A DNA stretch of 47,775 nt from Bradyrhizobium centrolobii. GTDB taxonomy: Bacteria > Pseudomonadota > Alphaproteobacteria > Rhizobiales > Xanthobacteraceae. The position numbers and the translations under genes were made by a program. The stretch covers positions 50,151 through 97,925 of the forward strand of contig NZ_LUUB01000078.1 in NCBI RefSeq assembly GCF_001641635.1. The letters are read 5' to 3'. The notes under the pieces are model-generated. The model did not search any database. It was not told where the DNA came from and was given only the letters and a program-made list of their open reading frames with translations. Positions 34,146-42,206 of the stretch are shown piece by piece (the stretch's first letter is position 1; each line of letters begins with the position of its first letter).

Positions 34146-34853
34146 TCACGCGCCAAGCACATCCGCAAGCCGCAGCTCGTCGGCGGCAGGGTCCTTCAAA
34201 AACAGCTCGGCCTCGATTTCCCGAAGATGCGACAGCATCTGCGCGCGCGCCGCCTCCCGGTCGCGCTTGCGGATCGCGGTGACGATCTCGGCGTGATGAT
34301 CGGTGCCGCAGGCGGGCGTGTCGTGGCGGCGGTAGAGCAGGATGATGAGCGAGGAGCGCGCGATCAACTCCTTGAGGAAGCCGAGATAGATGCCGTGGCC
34401 GGACATTTCGGCGACGAGGCGATGAAACTCGCCGGAGAGCCGGACCGAGGCACGCGCGTCGCCACGCCGCTCTGCCTCGCGCTCTTCACTGAGATGGTGG
34501 CTGAGCCGATCGAGCCAGGCCGGTGACACCGCATCGATGGCACGGTCGACGATCATCGGCTCGATCAGGCGACGCGCCTCGAATACCTCGCGCGCGTCGG
34601 CGGGTGTGGGTCGTGCGACGAAGGCGCCGCGGTTCTTCTCGATGTTGACGATCCCCTCGTGCGCAAGCTGCTGCAGCGCGGTGCGGACCAGCGTGCGACT
34701 GGCGCCATAGATCTCGCCGATCTCGTCTTCGCCGAGTTTTGTACCCGGCAGCAGGCGATGCTCGAGGATCGCCGCGGTCACGCCTTCCCGGATGCGGCTG
34801 ACGCGATCGCTCGCATCTGGCGCGTCGGATTTCGGTCGGGTCTTGGCGGCCAT
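34146..34853 (-). CDS. GntR-family regulator, FCD subgroup
   Basis: 235 residues. A winged helix-turn-helix in the first 75 residues (LGEDEIGEIYGASRTLVRTA, the recognition helix) is followed by an all-helical FCD ligand domain (about 85-225) with ARRLIEPMIVD, SGEFHRLVAEMSGH and DHHAEIVTAIRKRD, histidines and acidic residues that bind a metal in this class. It is divergent from the ABC transporter/racemase operon, with about 255 bp between, and is its obvious candidate regulator. The ligand is probably the transported compound or a product of the racemase step. Confidence 0.9.
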   Translation of the reverse strand: MAAKTRPKSDAPDASDRVSRIREGVTAAILEHRLLPGTKLGEDEIGEIYGASRTLVRTALQQLAHEGIVNIEKNRGAFVARPTPADAREVFEARRLIEPMIVDRAIDAVSPAWLDRLSHHLSEEREAERRGDARASVRLSGEFHRLVAEMSGHGIYLGFLKELIARSSLIILLYRRHDTPACGTDHHAEIVTAIRKRDREAARAQMLSHLREIEAELFLKDPAADELRLADVLGA

Positions 34854-34948
34854 GGATGTGAGGGCTCGATCGGCGAATATCGGCCTCGAATGTTAGTCGA
34901 CGAGCTGTATCCAATCACAGGCGAAACTTTATACAATCTGCGCCCGTT

Positions 34949-34972
34949 TTGTGTGCAGACCACTGCGCACAA
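34949..34972. promoter_or_regulatory. 10-4-10 dyad between regulator and operon
   Basis: TTGTGTGCAG, four bases (ACCA), CTGCGCACAA: 9 of 10 positions are symmetrical. It sits about 95 bp upstream of the sigma-54-type promoter and about 95 bp from the GntR start, so it could be the GntR operator or an enhancer site for a sigma-54 activator. Confidence 0.55.
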
Positions 34973-35054
34973 AGCGAGCCGCCCAGGTACGCCGGATTCG
35001 ACCTAACGATCTGACTCCGCTGCACAGTTTTGGAATTTGGTTGGCCAGAGGCAG

Positions 35055-35072
35055 TTGGCACGGACCTTGCGG
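35055..35072 (+). promoter_or_regulatory. Sigma-54 (-24/-12) promoter
   Basis: TTGGCACGGACCTTGCGG matches the YTGGCACGrNNNTTGC consensus closely: the GG pair (35057-35058) and the GC pair (35069-35070) are separated by the required 12 bp. The start would be near 35082, 27 bases before the ATP-binding gene. This is the strongest promoter call in the window. Confidence 0.75.
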
Positions 35073-35108
35073 AGAGAGGCGGAGCATCGCCCTCCTCGCG
35101 GACACGCC

Positions 35109-36095
35109 ATGGCCACTCCCGCTGCTCTCGAACTGGTCGCCGTCACCAAGCGCTATGACACAACGCTGGCGGTCGACAACGTCAACCTGAAGATCCCGGC
35201 CGGCACCTATTGCTGCCTGCTTGGCCCCTCCGGCTGCGGCAAGACCTCGACCTTGCGGATGATCGCGGGCCACGAGGCCGTCAGCGCGGGCGACATCATC
35301 CTGGGCGCGCAGAACGTCACGGACCTGGAGCCCGCAAAGCGTGGCACGGCGATGATGTTCCAGTCCTACGCGCTGTTTCCTCACCTCACCGTGCTCGACA
35401 ATGTTGCGTTTGCCCTGAAAATGCGCGGCGTCGACCGCGCGATGCGGCACAAGCGCGCCGGCGAATTGCTAGAGCTGGTGGCGATGAGCCCCTATGCAGG
35501 TCGGCTCCCGGCGCAGCTCTCCGGCGGCCAGCAGCAGCGCGTCGCGCTTGCGCGCGCGCTGATCACCGAGCCGCAGATCCTGTTGCTGGACGAGCCGCTC
35601 TCCGCGCTCGATCCGTTCCTGCGCGTCAAGATGCGCGGCGAGCTGAAGCGGCTCCAGCGCGAGCTCGGCATCAGCTTCATCCAGGTCACCCACGGCCAGG
35701 AAGAGGCGATGGCGCTTGCCGACCACATCGTGGTGATGAACCACGGCAGGATCGAGCAGCAGGGCAGCGCCCGCGACATCTTTCATCATCCCCGCACCGA
35801 ATTCGTGGCGCGCTTCATCGGCGGCCACAACGTCCTCAGCGACGCCGGCAACCTCATCGCCGTGCGCGCCGATCAGCTCGGCATCGTGCCGTTCGCCGAC
35901 GGCGCGTTCGGCGCGCCGGCGCTGCTGACCCAGACCGAGTACCAGGGCTCGTACATTGCCGTCTCGCTCACGCTCGACGACGGCACCGCCCTGTTCTCCC
36001 ACGTTCCCGAAGCCACCTTCGACGTCCACCCGTTCCGTCCGGGCGATCGCGTGCTGGCCACCTGGGATCCCGCCAAGGCGCAGCGCCTGCAATAG
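35109..36095 (+). CDS. ABC transporter ATP-binding protein (PotA type)
   Basis: 328 residues. Walker A is LLGPSGCGKTST (near 40), the Q-loop FQSYALFPHL, signature LSGGQQQRVALARAL and Walker B ILLLDEPLSALD, then H-loop VTHGQEEA. A C-terminal TOBE-type domain begins near 240. This class energises polyamine, putrescine/spermidine or similar cation-amine importers. It is the first gene of the sigma-54 operon and would join the two permeases at 37.4 and 38.4 kb. ATG 35109 is used; upstream codons in the same frame are unlikely since the promoter lies there. Confidence 0.95.
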   Translation: MATPAALELVAVTKRYDTTLAVDNVNLKIPAGTYCCLLGPSGCGKTSTLRMIAGHEAVSAGDIILGAQNVTDLEPAKRGTAMMFQSYALFPHLTVLDNVAFALKMRGVDRAMRHKRAGELLELVAMSPYAGRLPAQLSGGQQQRVALARALITEPQILLLDEPLSALDPFLRVKMRGELKRLQRELGISFIQVTHGQEEAMALADHIVVMNHGRIEQQGSARDIFHHPRTEFVARFIGGHNVLSDAGNLIAVRADQLGIVPFADGAFGAPALLTQTEYQGSYIAVSLTLDDGTALFSHVPEATFDVHPFRPGDRVLATWDPAKAQRLQ

Positions 36096-36136
36096 CGCCG
36101 ACCTCAATGACAATGCGCAACAGAGGAGTGACTGAT

Positions 36137-37426
36137 ATGACCGAGACCACCAGGACGACCGGCGTCAGCCGCCGCACGCTACTCAAGGGCACCGCGGGTC
36201 TCGCCGGCCTCGCTGCCGGCTCCGGCGCCATCACAGGCTTTCCCTATGTGAAATCGGCCGAGACGAAGGTACTGCGCTATCTCGGCACCGCCGTGAACGA
36301 GGGCGACGACATCTCCAAGCAGTGCCTGAAGGACACCGGCATCAAGATCGAATACATCACCGCGACCACCGACGACGTGACCAAGCGCGTGATGACCCAG
36401 CCGAATTCCTTCGACGTGCTGGACACCGAATATTTCTCGCTGAAGAAGCTGGTGCCGTCAGGTAACATCCTTGCCCTCGACGCCAAGAAGATCAAGGAAT
36501 TCGACAACATCACGCCGGTCTTCACCAAGGGCGAGACGCCCGGCGGCAAGAAGATCGGCAATCAGGGCACCGCACCCTGGAAGGTGCTCTATCTCGAAGG
36601 CAAGGACTCCAAGACGTTCGCGAAGTCCGCGACCGAGTTCGTCACACTGATTCCGACCGTCTACAACGCCGACACGCTCGGCATCCGGCCCGACCTGATC
36701 AAGCGGCCGATCAGCTCGTGGTCGGAGCTGCTCAACCCCGAGTTCAAGGGCAAGGCCTCGATCCTCAACATCCCCTCGATCGGCATCATGGATGCCGCGA
36801 TGGTCGTCGAAGCCACCGGCAAATACAAATATGCCGACAAGGGCAACATGACCAAGGAAGAGATCGATCTCACCATGAAGGTGATGACCGAGGCCAAGAA
36901 GGCCGGTCAGTTCCGCGCCTTCTGGAAGGACTTCAACGAGAGCGTCAACCTGATGGCTTCGGGTGAAACCGTCATCCAGTCGATGTGGTCGCCGGCGGTG
37001 ACGAAGGTGCGCTCGATGGGCATCGCCTGCACCTTCCAGCCGCTGAAGGAAGGCTACCGCTCCTGGGCCTCGGGCTTCTGCGTCTCCAAGGGCGTGTCAG
37101 GCGCGAAGCTCGACTGGGCCTATGAGTTCGTCAACTGGTTCCTGTCCGGCTATGCCGGCGCCTATCTCAACCGCCAGGGCTACTACTCCGCCGTGCTCTC
37201 CACCGCTAAGGCGCACATGGAGCCTTACGAGTGGGCCTACTGGATGGAAGGCAAGCCGGCCGAGAAGGACATCAAGGCGCCCGACGGCTCGCTCTTGGAA
37301 AAGGCCGGCGCGGTGCGCGACGGCGGCTCCTATGAGGATCGCATGGGCGCGGTCGCGTGCTGGAACGCCGTGATGGACGAGAACGATTACATGGTCCGCA
37401 AGTGGAACGAGTTCATCGCCGCGTGA
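36137..37426 (+). CDS. Tat-exported extracellular solute-binding protein
   Basis: 429 residues. N-terminal SRRTLLKGTAGLAGLAAGSG is a twin-arginine signal. The mature part is a type II periplasmic binding protein of the polyamine (PotD/F-like) class, with a YLGTAVNEGDDISKQC opening strand and many aromatic residues in the second lobe (RAFWKDFNESVNLM and GYRSWASGFCVSKG). It delivers the substrate to the two permeases in the periplasm. RBS-like CAGAGGAG precedes ATG 36137. The stop overlaps the next start by one base, so it is translationally linked to the first permease. Confidence 0.93.
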   Translation: MTETTRTTGVSRRTLLKGTAGLAGLAAGSGAITGFPYVKSAETKVLRYLGTAVNEGDDISKQCLKDTGIKIEYITATTDDVTKRVMTQPNSFDVLDTEYFSLKKLVPSGNILALDAKKIKEFDNITPVFTKGETPGGKKIGNQGTAPWKVLYLEGKDSKTFAKSATEFVTLIPTVYNADTLGIRPDLIKRPISSWSELLNPEFKGKASILNIPSIGIMDAAMVVEATGKYKYADKGNMTKEEIDLTMKVMTEAKKAGQFRAFWKDFNESVNLMASGETVIQSMWSPAVTKVRSMGIACTFQPLKEGYRSWASGFCVSKGVSGAKLDWAYEFVNWFLSGYAGAYLNRQGYYSAVLSTAKAHMEPYEWAYWMEGKPAEKDIKAPDGSLLEKAGAVRDGGSYEDRMGAVACWNAVMDENDYMVRKWNEFIAA

Positions 37427-38385
37427 TGGACACCTCCGAAAACATCCTGCATCAGGCATCCCCGGGCCTCGCCCGGGGATCAGACACGGCGCGCAACGCG
37501 AAAGCGGCGCGCCTGTCGCCCTCCTTTATCTCCTGGCTCCAGGCCGGGCCGATGATGCTGGTGTTTCTCGCCTTCTTCCTGATCCCTCTGGTGTTCGTCG
37601 TCATCGTCTCGTTCTGGGACTACAACGAGTACCAGTTGCTGCCGGCCTTCTCGGGGCGCGGCTACAGCGATACGTTCGAAGGCTGCATCGCGCAGCTCCC
37701 CGATCTCTGCACGATCGGCAAGACCTATCTGAAGACGCTGAAGCTGTGCTTCATGGTCTGGGCGATCACGCTCTTCATCGGCTTCTGGGTCGCCTATTTC
37801 CTCGCCTTCCACGTCAAGTCCAAGACCTGGCAGATGGGACTGTCCCTGCTCTGCACGATCCCGTTCTGGACCTCCAACGTCATCCGCATGATCGCCTGGA
37901 TCCCGCTGCTCGGCCGCAACGGGCTCGTGAATTCCGGACTGGTCAAGACCGGCCTCATCAACCAGCCGGTCGAATGGCTGCTCTATTCCGAATTCTCCGT
38001 GGTGCTGGCGCTCGTGCACCTCTTCACCTTCTTCATGGTGGTGCCGATCTTCAATTCGATGGTGCGCATCGACAAGTCGCTGATCGAGGCGGCCTATGAC
38101 GCCGGCGCGACCGGCTTCCAGACGCTCGTCAACGTCGTGATTCCGCTTGCAAAACCCGGCATCGTGATCGGCTCGATCTTCGTCATCACCATCGTGATGG
38201 GCGACTTCATCACCATCGGCGTGATGGGCGGCCAGCAGATCGCCGCCGCCGGCAAGATCATCGAGACGCGGCTGAACGCGCTGCAATTCCCGGCGGCCGC
38301 CGCGAACGCCGTGATCCTGCTCGCCATCACCTTCCTGATCATCACCATGATGTCGCGCATCGTCGACATCCGGAAGGAGCTGTAA
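37426..38385 (+). CDS. ABC transporter permease 1 (PotB type)
   Basis: 319 residues with six or seven transmembrane helices. The first lies at PMMLVFLAFFLIPLVFVVIV; the EAA loop is EAAYDAGATGFQTLVNVVIP-like near the middle, where the ATPase docks. It forms half of the inner-membrane pore with the next gene. ATG 37426 is embedded in the preceding stop (TGATG); a GTG three bases earlier is also in frame. A stretch of about 35 residues without membrane character precedes the first helix. Confidence 0.92.
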   Translation: MDTSENILHQASPGLARGSDTARNAKAARLSPSFISWLQAGPMMLVFLAFFLIPLVFVVIVSFWDYNEYQLLPAFSGRGYSDTFEGCIAQLPDLCTIGKTYLKTLKLCFMVWAITLFIGFWVAYFLAFHVKSKTWQMGLSLLCTIPFWTSNVIRMIAWIPLLGRNGLVNSGLVKTGLINQPVEWLLYSEFSVVLALVHLFTFFMVVPIFNSMVRIDKSLIEAAYDAGATGFQTLVNVVIPLAKPGIVIGSIFVITIVMGDFITIGVMGGQQIAAAGKIIETRLNALQFPAAAANAVILLAITFLIITMMSRIVDIRKEL

Positions 38386-38388
38386 GTG

Positions 38389-39267
38389 ATGAAGGAAGGA
38401 CGCCCGCGCAGCTTCTACGTGCTCGCGATCTTCTTCGCGGCCTATGTGCTGTTTCTCTATGGGCCGATGATCGCGATCTACATCCTGTCGTTCCAGGGGC
38501 CGCAGGGCGGCCTCACCTTCCCGATGAACGGGGTGTCGACCTACTGGCTGGCAAAACTGTTCCAGGGCACCGGCATCGTCGATCTAGGCGCCGCCTTCCG
38601 GCGCTCGCTGCTGCTCGGCCTCGTCGTGATGGCGGTCACCGTCGTACTGTCCGTCGCCGCCGGCATGGCGTTCCGCCGAAAATTCAAGGCGCAGAGCATC
38701 CTGTTCTATTCGGCGATCGCGAGTCTTATTGTTCCTTCCATCATTACTTCGCTCGGCATTTCGCTTGAATTCCGCATCATCGACGATCTGATCAAGGCGC
38801 ACTGGAACGAGAACTTCGAGACCTCGATGGGCCTGCTCACCTCCGGCCTCGGCGCACACCTCACCTGGACGTTGCCGTTCGGCCTGCTCATCATGTTCGC
38901 GATCTTCAACCGTTTCGATCCCCGGCTCGAGGAGGCCGCGCGCGATCTCGGCGCGACGCCGTGGCAGACCTTCCGCTACGTCGTGCTGCCGATCATTTTG
39001 CCTTCCGTGATCGGCATCGGCCTGTTCGGCTTCACGCTGTCCTGGGACGAACTCGCCCGCTCCAGCCAGGCGATCGGACCGGTTAACACGCTGCCGCTCG
39101 ATCTCCAGGGCCTTACCACCACGGTGACGAAACCCGACATCTATGCACTCGGCACCGTGATCTCGGCTGTGTCCTTTGCCGTCATCACGCTTGCGCTCGG
39201 CACCATCCACATGCTGAACAAACGGCAGGCGGCCAAAGGCTCGGACGCCGGCAAGGGGCTGGTCTGA
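38389..39267 (+). CDS. ABC transporter permease 2 (PotC type)
   Basis: 292 residues with about six helices (YVLAIFFAAYVLFLYGPMIA first). The EAA loop reads EEAARDLGATPWQTFRYVVL. It completes the pore with permease 1. GTG 38386 immediately precedes ATG 38389 and AAGGAGC lies just upstream; I use ATG. Stop-to-start distance from permease 1 is three bases. The PotB/PotC order and the Tat-exported binding protein are the usual arrangement of amine or amidino compound importers. Confidence 0.92.
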   Translation: MKEGRPRSFYVLAIFFAAYVLFLYGPMIAIYILSFQGPQGGLTFPMNGVSTYWLAKLFQGTGIVDLGAAFRRSLLLGLVVMAVTVVLSVAAGMAFRRKFKAQSILFYSAIASLIVPSIITSLGISLEFRIIDDLIKAHWNENFETSMGLLTSGLGAHLTWTLPFGLLIMFAIFNRFDPRLEEAARDLGATPWQTFRYVVLPIILPSVIGIGLFGFTLSWDELARSSQAIGPVNTLPLDLQGLTTTVTKPDIYALGTVISAVSFAVITLALGTIHMLNKRQAAKGSDAGKGLV

Positions 39268-39271
39268 AGCG

Positions 39272-40003
39272 ATGCGACTTCACGTCGTCAATCCCAACAC
39301 CACGGCGTCAATGACGGCGAAGATTGCCGCCGCCGCGCGCGCGGCGGCGTTGCCCGACACCGTAATCGATGCACGCCAGCCCACGATGGGCCCGGTCTCG
39401 ATCGAGGGCTTTTACGACGAGGCCTTTGCCGTGCCCGGCATGCTCGGCTGCATCCGCGAAGCCGACCGCGACGGCGCCGAGGTCCACATCATCGCCTGCT
39501 TCGACGACACCGGCCTCGACGCCGCGCGCGCCGCTGCAAAGGCGCCGGTGATCGGCATTGGCGAAGCCGCCTTCCACATGGCGAGCCTGATCGCGGCGCG
39601 CTTTGCCGTGGTGACGACGCTCGGCGTCTCCGTCGTGCCGATCGAACATAATCTGAAGAAGTATGGCCTCGCCGACCGCTGCGCCCGCGTCCGCGCCGCC
39701 GAGGTGCCGGTGCTCGCGCTCGAGGAGCGCAATACTGAGGCGCTCGCAAAAATCTCCGCGGAGATCACGGCCGCGATCCGCGACGACCGCGCTGAAGCCA
39801 TCGTGCTCGGCTGTGCCGGCATGGCTGACCTCGCAACCAAACTCGCCGGCATGCACGGCCTGCCCGTGGTCGACGGTGTCGCCGCCGCGGTGACGCTGGC
39901 TGAAGGGCTGGTGCGGCTCGGGCTGAAGACCTCTCGCCTCGGGCCCTATGCCCCGCCGCGCACAAAGACCTATTCCGGCCTATTGTCGCCGTTTCAGCCG
40001 TAA
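39272..40003 (+). CDS. Asp/Glu/hydantoin racemase family protein
   Basis: 243 residues. Two catalytic cysteines of the Asp/Glu racemase superfamily are present: one in IIACFDDTGLDAARA (about 75) and one in VLGCAGMADL (about 180), with the opening HVVNPNTTASMT as in hydantoin racemase. It interconverts stereoisomers of a hydantoin, amino acid or related compound in the cytoplasm. Being the last gene of the transport operon, 4 bp after permease 2, it probably acts on the imported substrate. No hydantoinase or carbamoylase gene is in this window, so hydantoin itself is a guess. Confidence 0.85.
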   Translation: MRLHVVNPNTTASMTAKIAAAARAAALPDTVIDARQPTMGPVSIEGFYDEAFAVPGMLGCIREADRDGAEVHIIACFDDTGLDAARAAAKAPVIGIGEAAFHMASLIAARFAVVTTLGVSVVPIEHNLKKYGLADRCARVRAAEVPVLALEERNTEALAKISAEITAAIRDDRAEAIVLGCAGMADLATKLAGMHGLPVVDGVAAAVTLAEGLVRLGLKTSRLGPYAPPRTKTYSGLLSPFQP

Positions 40004-40118
40004 CGCCTCGGTCAGCGGCCCGGCAACATGATCTTTTTTTGACGCTCGACAAGCAAGCAACCCAAGTTTTGCCCTAACCTGTGCTAAGAAGCCGCACCAG
40101 TATTTCTACGGGGTATGC

Positions 40119-40310
40119 ATGAAAAAGGACGATGTGACGTGCTCGGCGTGTGGTGCCGGTTTTCGCCGGCTTGAGCTGGCGACGCCGCCGGCGAATAAGG
40201 GCGAGTATCGATGCCCTGCCTGCGACGAGGTCCTGGAGAGGTTCGACGGTCGAGCATTCATTGCTTACCGTATGACCATCCAGCCTTCGATGAAGGCCGC
40301 TCGGCCCTAG
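40119..40310 (+). CDS. Small zinc-ribbon protein
   Basis: 63 residues with two CxxC pairs, CSACGAGF and CPACDEVLE, 21 residues apart, the shape of a rubredoxin-like zinc ribbon. The tail is short and basic. It may bind nucleic acid or another protein, but no function is known to me. ATG 40119 follows the racemase gene by 116 bp. A strong terminator 50 bp after its stop ends the transcript. Confidence 0.7.
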   Translation: MKKDDVTCSACGAGFRRLELATPPANKGEYRCPACDEVLERFDGRAFIAYRMTIQPSMKAARP

Positions 40311-40361
40311 CGTCGCGACTCATGACCGTCACGGCACGGTCCTGATCCGTCTCACAGACGT

Positions 40362-40408
40362 ACTCCCCGTCCATGCTGATTTCCGGCATAGACGGGGAGT
40401 TCTTTTTT
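40362..40408 (+). terminator. Rho-independent terminator
   Basis: ACTCCCCGTC and its perfect complement GACGGGGAGT (10 bp, extended by ATGC/GCAT inside) are followed by TCTTTTTT. It terminates the zinc-ribbon gene. Confidence 0.85.
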
Positions 40409-40424
40409 GGGCGAGCCCCTCCTG

Positions 40425-40472
40425 ATTTCCGGGGAAGTGCCCTCTTTAATTTCCGAAGAAGTGCCCTCTTCA
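40425..40472. repeat. Tandem 24-bp repeat
   Basis: Two adjacent 24-base units (40425-40448 and 40449-40472), starting ATTTCCG and ending GAAGTGCCCTCTT plus two bases, agree at 21 of 24 positions. They lie between the terminator and the coiled-coil gene. Confidence 0.7.
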
Positions 40473-40618
40473 GGATTGGAACAATTGCCTTTTTTGGCCC
40501 GTGGCCTCCTTTTCGTCCCATTTCTTGCCGAACTGTAACGTTTTCGGGACATCCCGGCCGCCTCAGGGGCTTGCCGGTCTTCGCCACTTACCAAGTTCAA
40601 TTTTGGGCTTTGTCAGCG

Positions 40619-41113
40619 ATGATCGATCTCGCAGAGGATAAACCGACCAATCCCCTCCTCCGTCTCGGCGCCCAGCCGATCGCGCTGACCGCCGCGGCCC
40701 TGTTCCTCCTGATCGTCGGCGCCACCTCGATTGCGATCTGGCGCGCCTATACCGGCCATGCGCCCGAGACCGACCGGGCGGTGGCGTCGCGCCAGCTCCA
40801 GGTGCGCGCGGCGCAGGCCTCCGAGCAGCTCGTCGAGAAAACCAAAGGGTTGGAGGCGACTCAGCAGGAGTCGATCGACCAGCTGCAGGTCGTACAAGAC
40901 CAGCTCCTGACGGTGAAGCGCATCCTGTCGGCCCAACAGGCCGACACCAAGCGCCTGTCGGAGCAGGTCGCGACCCTGACCGAGTCCGTCGACGGCCTGC
41001 GGCAGTCCTCTGCCAGCGCCCGGGCCACCGAGGCCGAGACGCCGACTGTTAACCGGCGCAAGCCGGGTCGGCGGGCGCATGCGAGCGCCCGGCACCGCAA
41101 GTCGCGCAGCTGA
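40619..41113 (+). CDS. Single-TM protein with coiled coil, unknown function
   Basis: 164 residues: a short N-terminus, one transmembrane helix (AALFLLIVGATSIAIW, about 20-40), then a coiled coil with heptad-like L and V spacing (LQVVQDQLLTVKRILSAQ, ending near LRQSS) and a basic C-terminus. The start ATG 40619 is used; a longer frame from 40373 runs over the tandem repeat and terminator. It may organise a complex at the inner membrane, but nothing in the sequence tells which. Confidence 0.72.
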   Translation: MIDLAEDKPTNPLLRLGAQPIALTAAALFLLIVGATSIAIWRAYTGHAPETDRAVASRQLQVRAAQASEQLVEKTKGLEATQQESIDQLQVVQDQLLTVKRILSAQQADTKRLSEQVATLTESVDGLRQSSASARATEAETPTVNRRKPGRRAHASARHRKSRS

Positions 41114-41237
41114 TTCGCACCGTCAGGTGCCCGACTAAATTTTTCTGGTTGTGAACTGGATCACATTCACCCGTATGATTCCGCGTCATGCTCGCCCGTA
41201 CCGGATGGCGTGAGCCAATTTCAATATCCGGGGCTGG

Positions 41238-41280
41238 CAAGGTCGTTGACGGTATACTGCGTCAACGACCTTGTTTTTTG
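41238..41280 (+). terminator. Strong rho-independent terminator
   Basis: A perfect 14-bp stem, CAAGGTCGTTGACG with its complement, 8-base loop, then TTTTTTG. It lies 125 bp after the coiled-coil gene, so it may end that transcript or a small RNA between. Confidence 0.85.
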
Positions 41281-41303
41281 CGCCATAAACCGGCCTTCGT
41301 CCC

Positions 41304-41699
41304 CTATTCGCACACGTCGACGCGGCGGACACGCCAGCCTGCGGGCGTCATAACGCGCTTCCGCACGACGTAGCAGCCGCCATAACCGCCGTCGGCATAG
41401 CCATAGCCGGAGTCGTAATAATAGGGGTCGTCGTAATAGGGATAGCCGTAGCCATAATAGCCGCCGTAGTAGCCCGCGCCGGCGAGACCTGCGCCAAGCA
41501 CGACACCGGGCCAGAAGCCGCGGCCATGCCAGTGGCCGTGAAACCCGCCGCCGCCGAATCCGCCATGAAATCCGCCCCTGTGGAAGCCGCCGCCATGGAA
41601 GCCCCCACCGCCGAAACCACCGCGCGCCTGCGCCGCCTGTGGCGCCGACAGTCCGACCGCGGCAACGGCCAGGGCCGCCATGATCATCTTGCGTAACAT
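41304..41699 (-). CDS. Secreted Gly/His/Tyr-rich protein
   Basis: 131 residues with a Sec signal peptide (MIMAALAVAAVGLSA, cleavage near AQA-R). A Gly/Phe/His block follows (GGFHGGGFHRGGFHGGFGGG), then one helix-like VVLGAGLAGAGYYGG, a tyrosine-rich run (GYGYPYYDDPYYYDSGYGYA) and an ordered tail containing two cysteines (GGCYVVRKRV and DVCE). Similar short proteins are common in Bradyrhizobium, without known function. His-rich blocks could bind metal; Tyr-rich runs may favour surface aggregation. Confidence 0.72.
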   Translation of the reverse strand: MLRKMIMAALAVAAVGLSAPQAAQARGGFGGGGFHGGGFHRGGFHGGFGGGGFHGHWHGRGFWPGVVLGAGLAGAGYYGGYYGYGYPYYDDPYYYDSGYGYADGGYGGCYVVRKRVMTPAGWRVRRVDVCE

Positions 41700-41802
41700 C
41701 GCTCAATCCTCCGTGTGGAAACCGTCCACACTACTAAGAAGGAGCAAGCTAATGTCACTTGTGCATTCCTGACAGGAGTGCTGGCTCACTTCCGCGCGAG
41801 CA

Positions 41803-42111
41803 TCAGCAGCCGCGACAGATGCTCTTCATCTTCTTGTCGAGCAGCTGGTTCTCGGTCTTGACGGTCTCATCGGCGGCAGCACTTGCGCCGCTTCCCGTGC
41901 CGGTGGTGACGCCGGGCGCCCTGTTCGCGCCGGATGATTGGGCCGTACCGAGGCTGTTCGTGCCGGGGGGCGGCGCCGGCGCATTGGGGACGCCGCTGGT
42001 CGATCCCGCGGTGCCGCCGGTGGCCTGCGCGAATGATGCGACCGGCATCGCGGCGATGCCGCAGATCACGATCAGAGATTTGACTGAAACGGTTGCGAAC
42101 GACCTGGCCAT
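41803..42111 (-). CDS. Small secreted protein, unknown function
   Basis: 102 residues with a Sec signal (SVKSLIVICGIAAMPVASF, cleavage near FAQ-A), a Gly/Ser/Pro/Thr-rich linker (about 30-75) and a conserved-looking C-terminus KTENQLLDKKMKSICRGC. ATG 42111 has AAGGAGAA upstream. A near-EcfG promoter lies just upstream (GGAAC 42154-42158, TGTT 42134-42137), so stress induction is possible. Confidence 0.65.
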   Translation of the reverse strand: MARSFATVSVKSLIVICGIAAMPVASFAQATGGTAGSTSGVPNAPAPPPGTNSLGTAQSSGANRAPGVTTGTGSGASAAADETVKTENQLLDKKMKSICRGC

Positions 42112-42153
42112 CGGAAATTCTCCTTTACCGGTCAACAGCCCCGACGAAGACCC

Positions 42154-42163
42154 GTTCCGGAAC
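42154..42163. promoter_or_regulatory. GTTCCGGAAC palindrome, possible divergent EcfG -35 pair
   Basis: On the minus strand GGAAC is followed after 16 bases by TGTT (one mismatch to CGTT), with the ATG of 42111 about 20 bases further. On the plus strand the -10 equivalent is poor (GCTT). Confidence 0.4.
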
Positions 42164-42206
42164 GACCCCCGTCACGTCCGCTTGAAGCAGGGAGGCAGCC
42201 ACGATC

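Noticed and set aside
40478..40503. GGAAC-N17-CGTG as an EcfG promoter for the coiled-coil gene
   Set aside because: Mismatch in the -10 element and a long leader through T-rich DNA; not convincing.
40258..40587. 109-codon minus-strand basic protein
   Set aside because: Covers the zinc-ribbon gene end, its terminator and the tandem repeats; no known family. Kept only as a finding.
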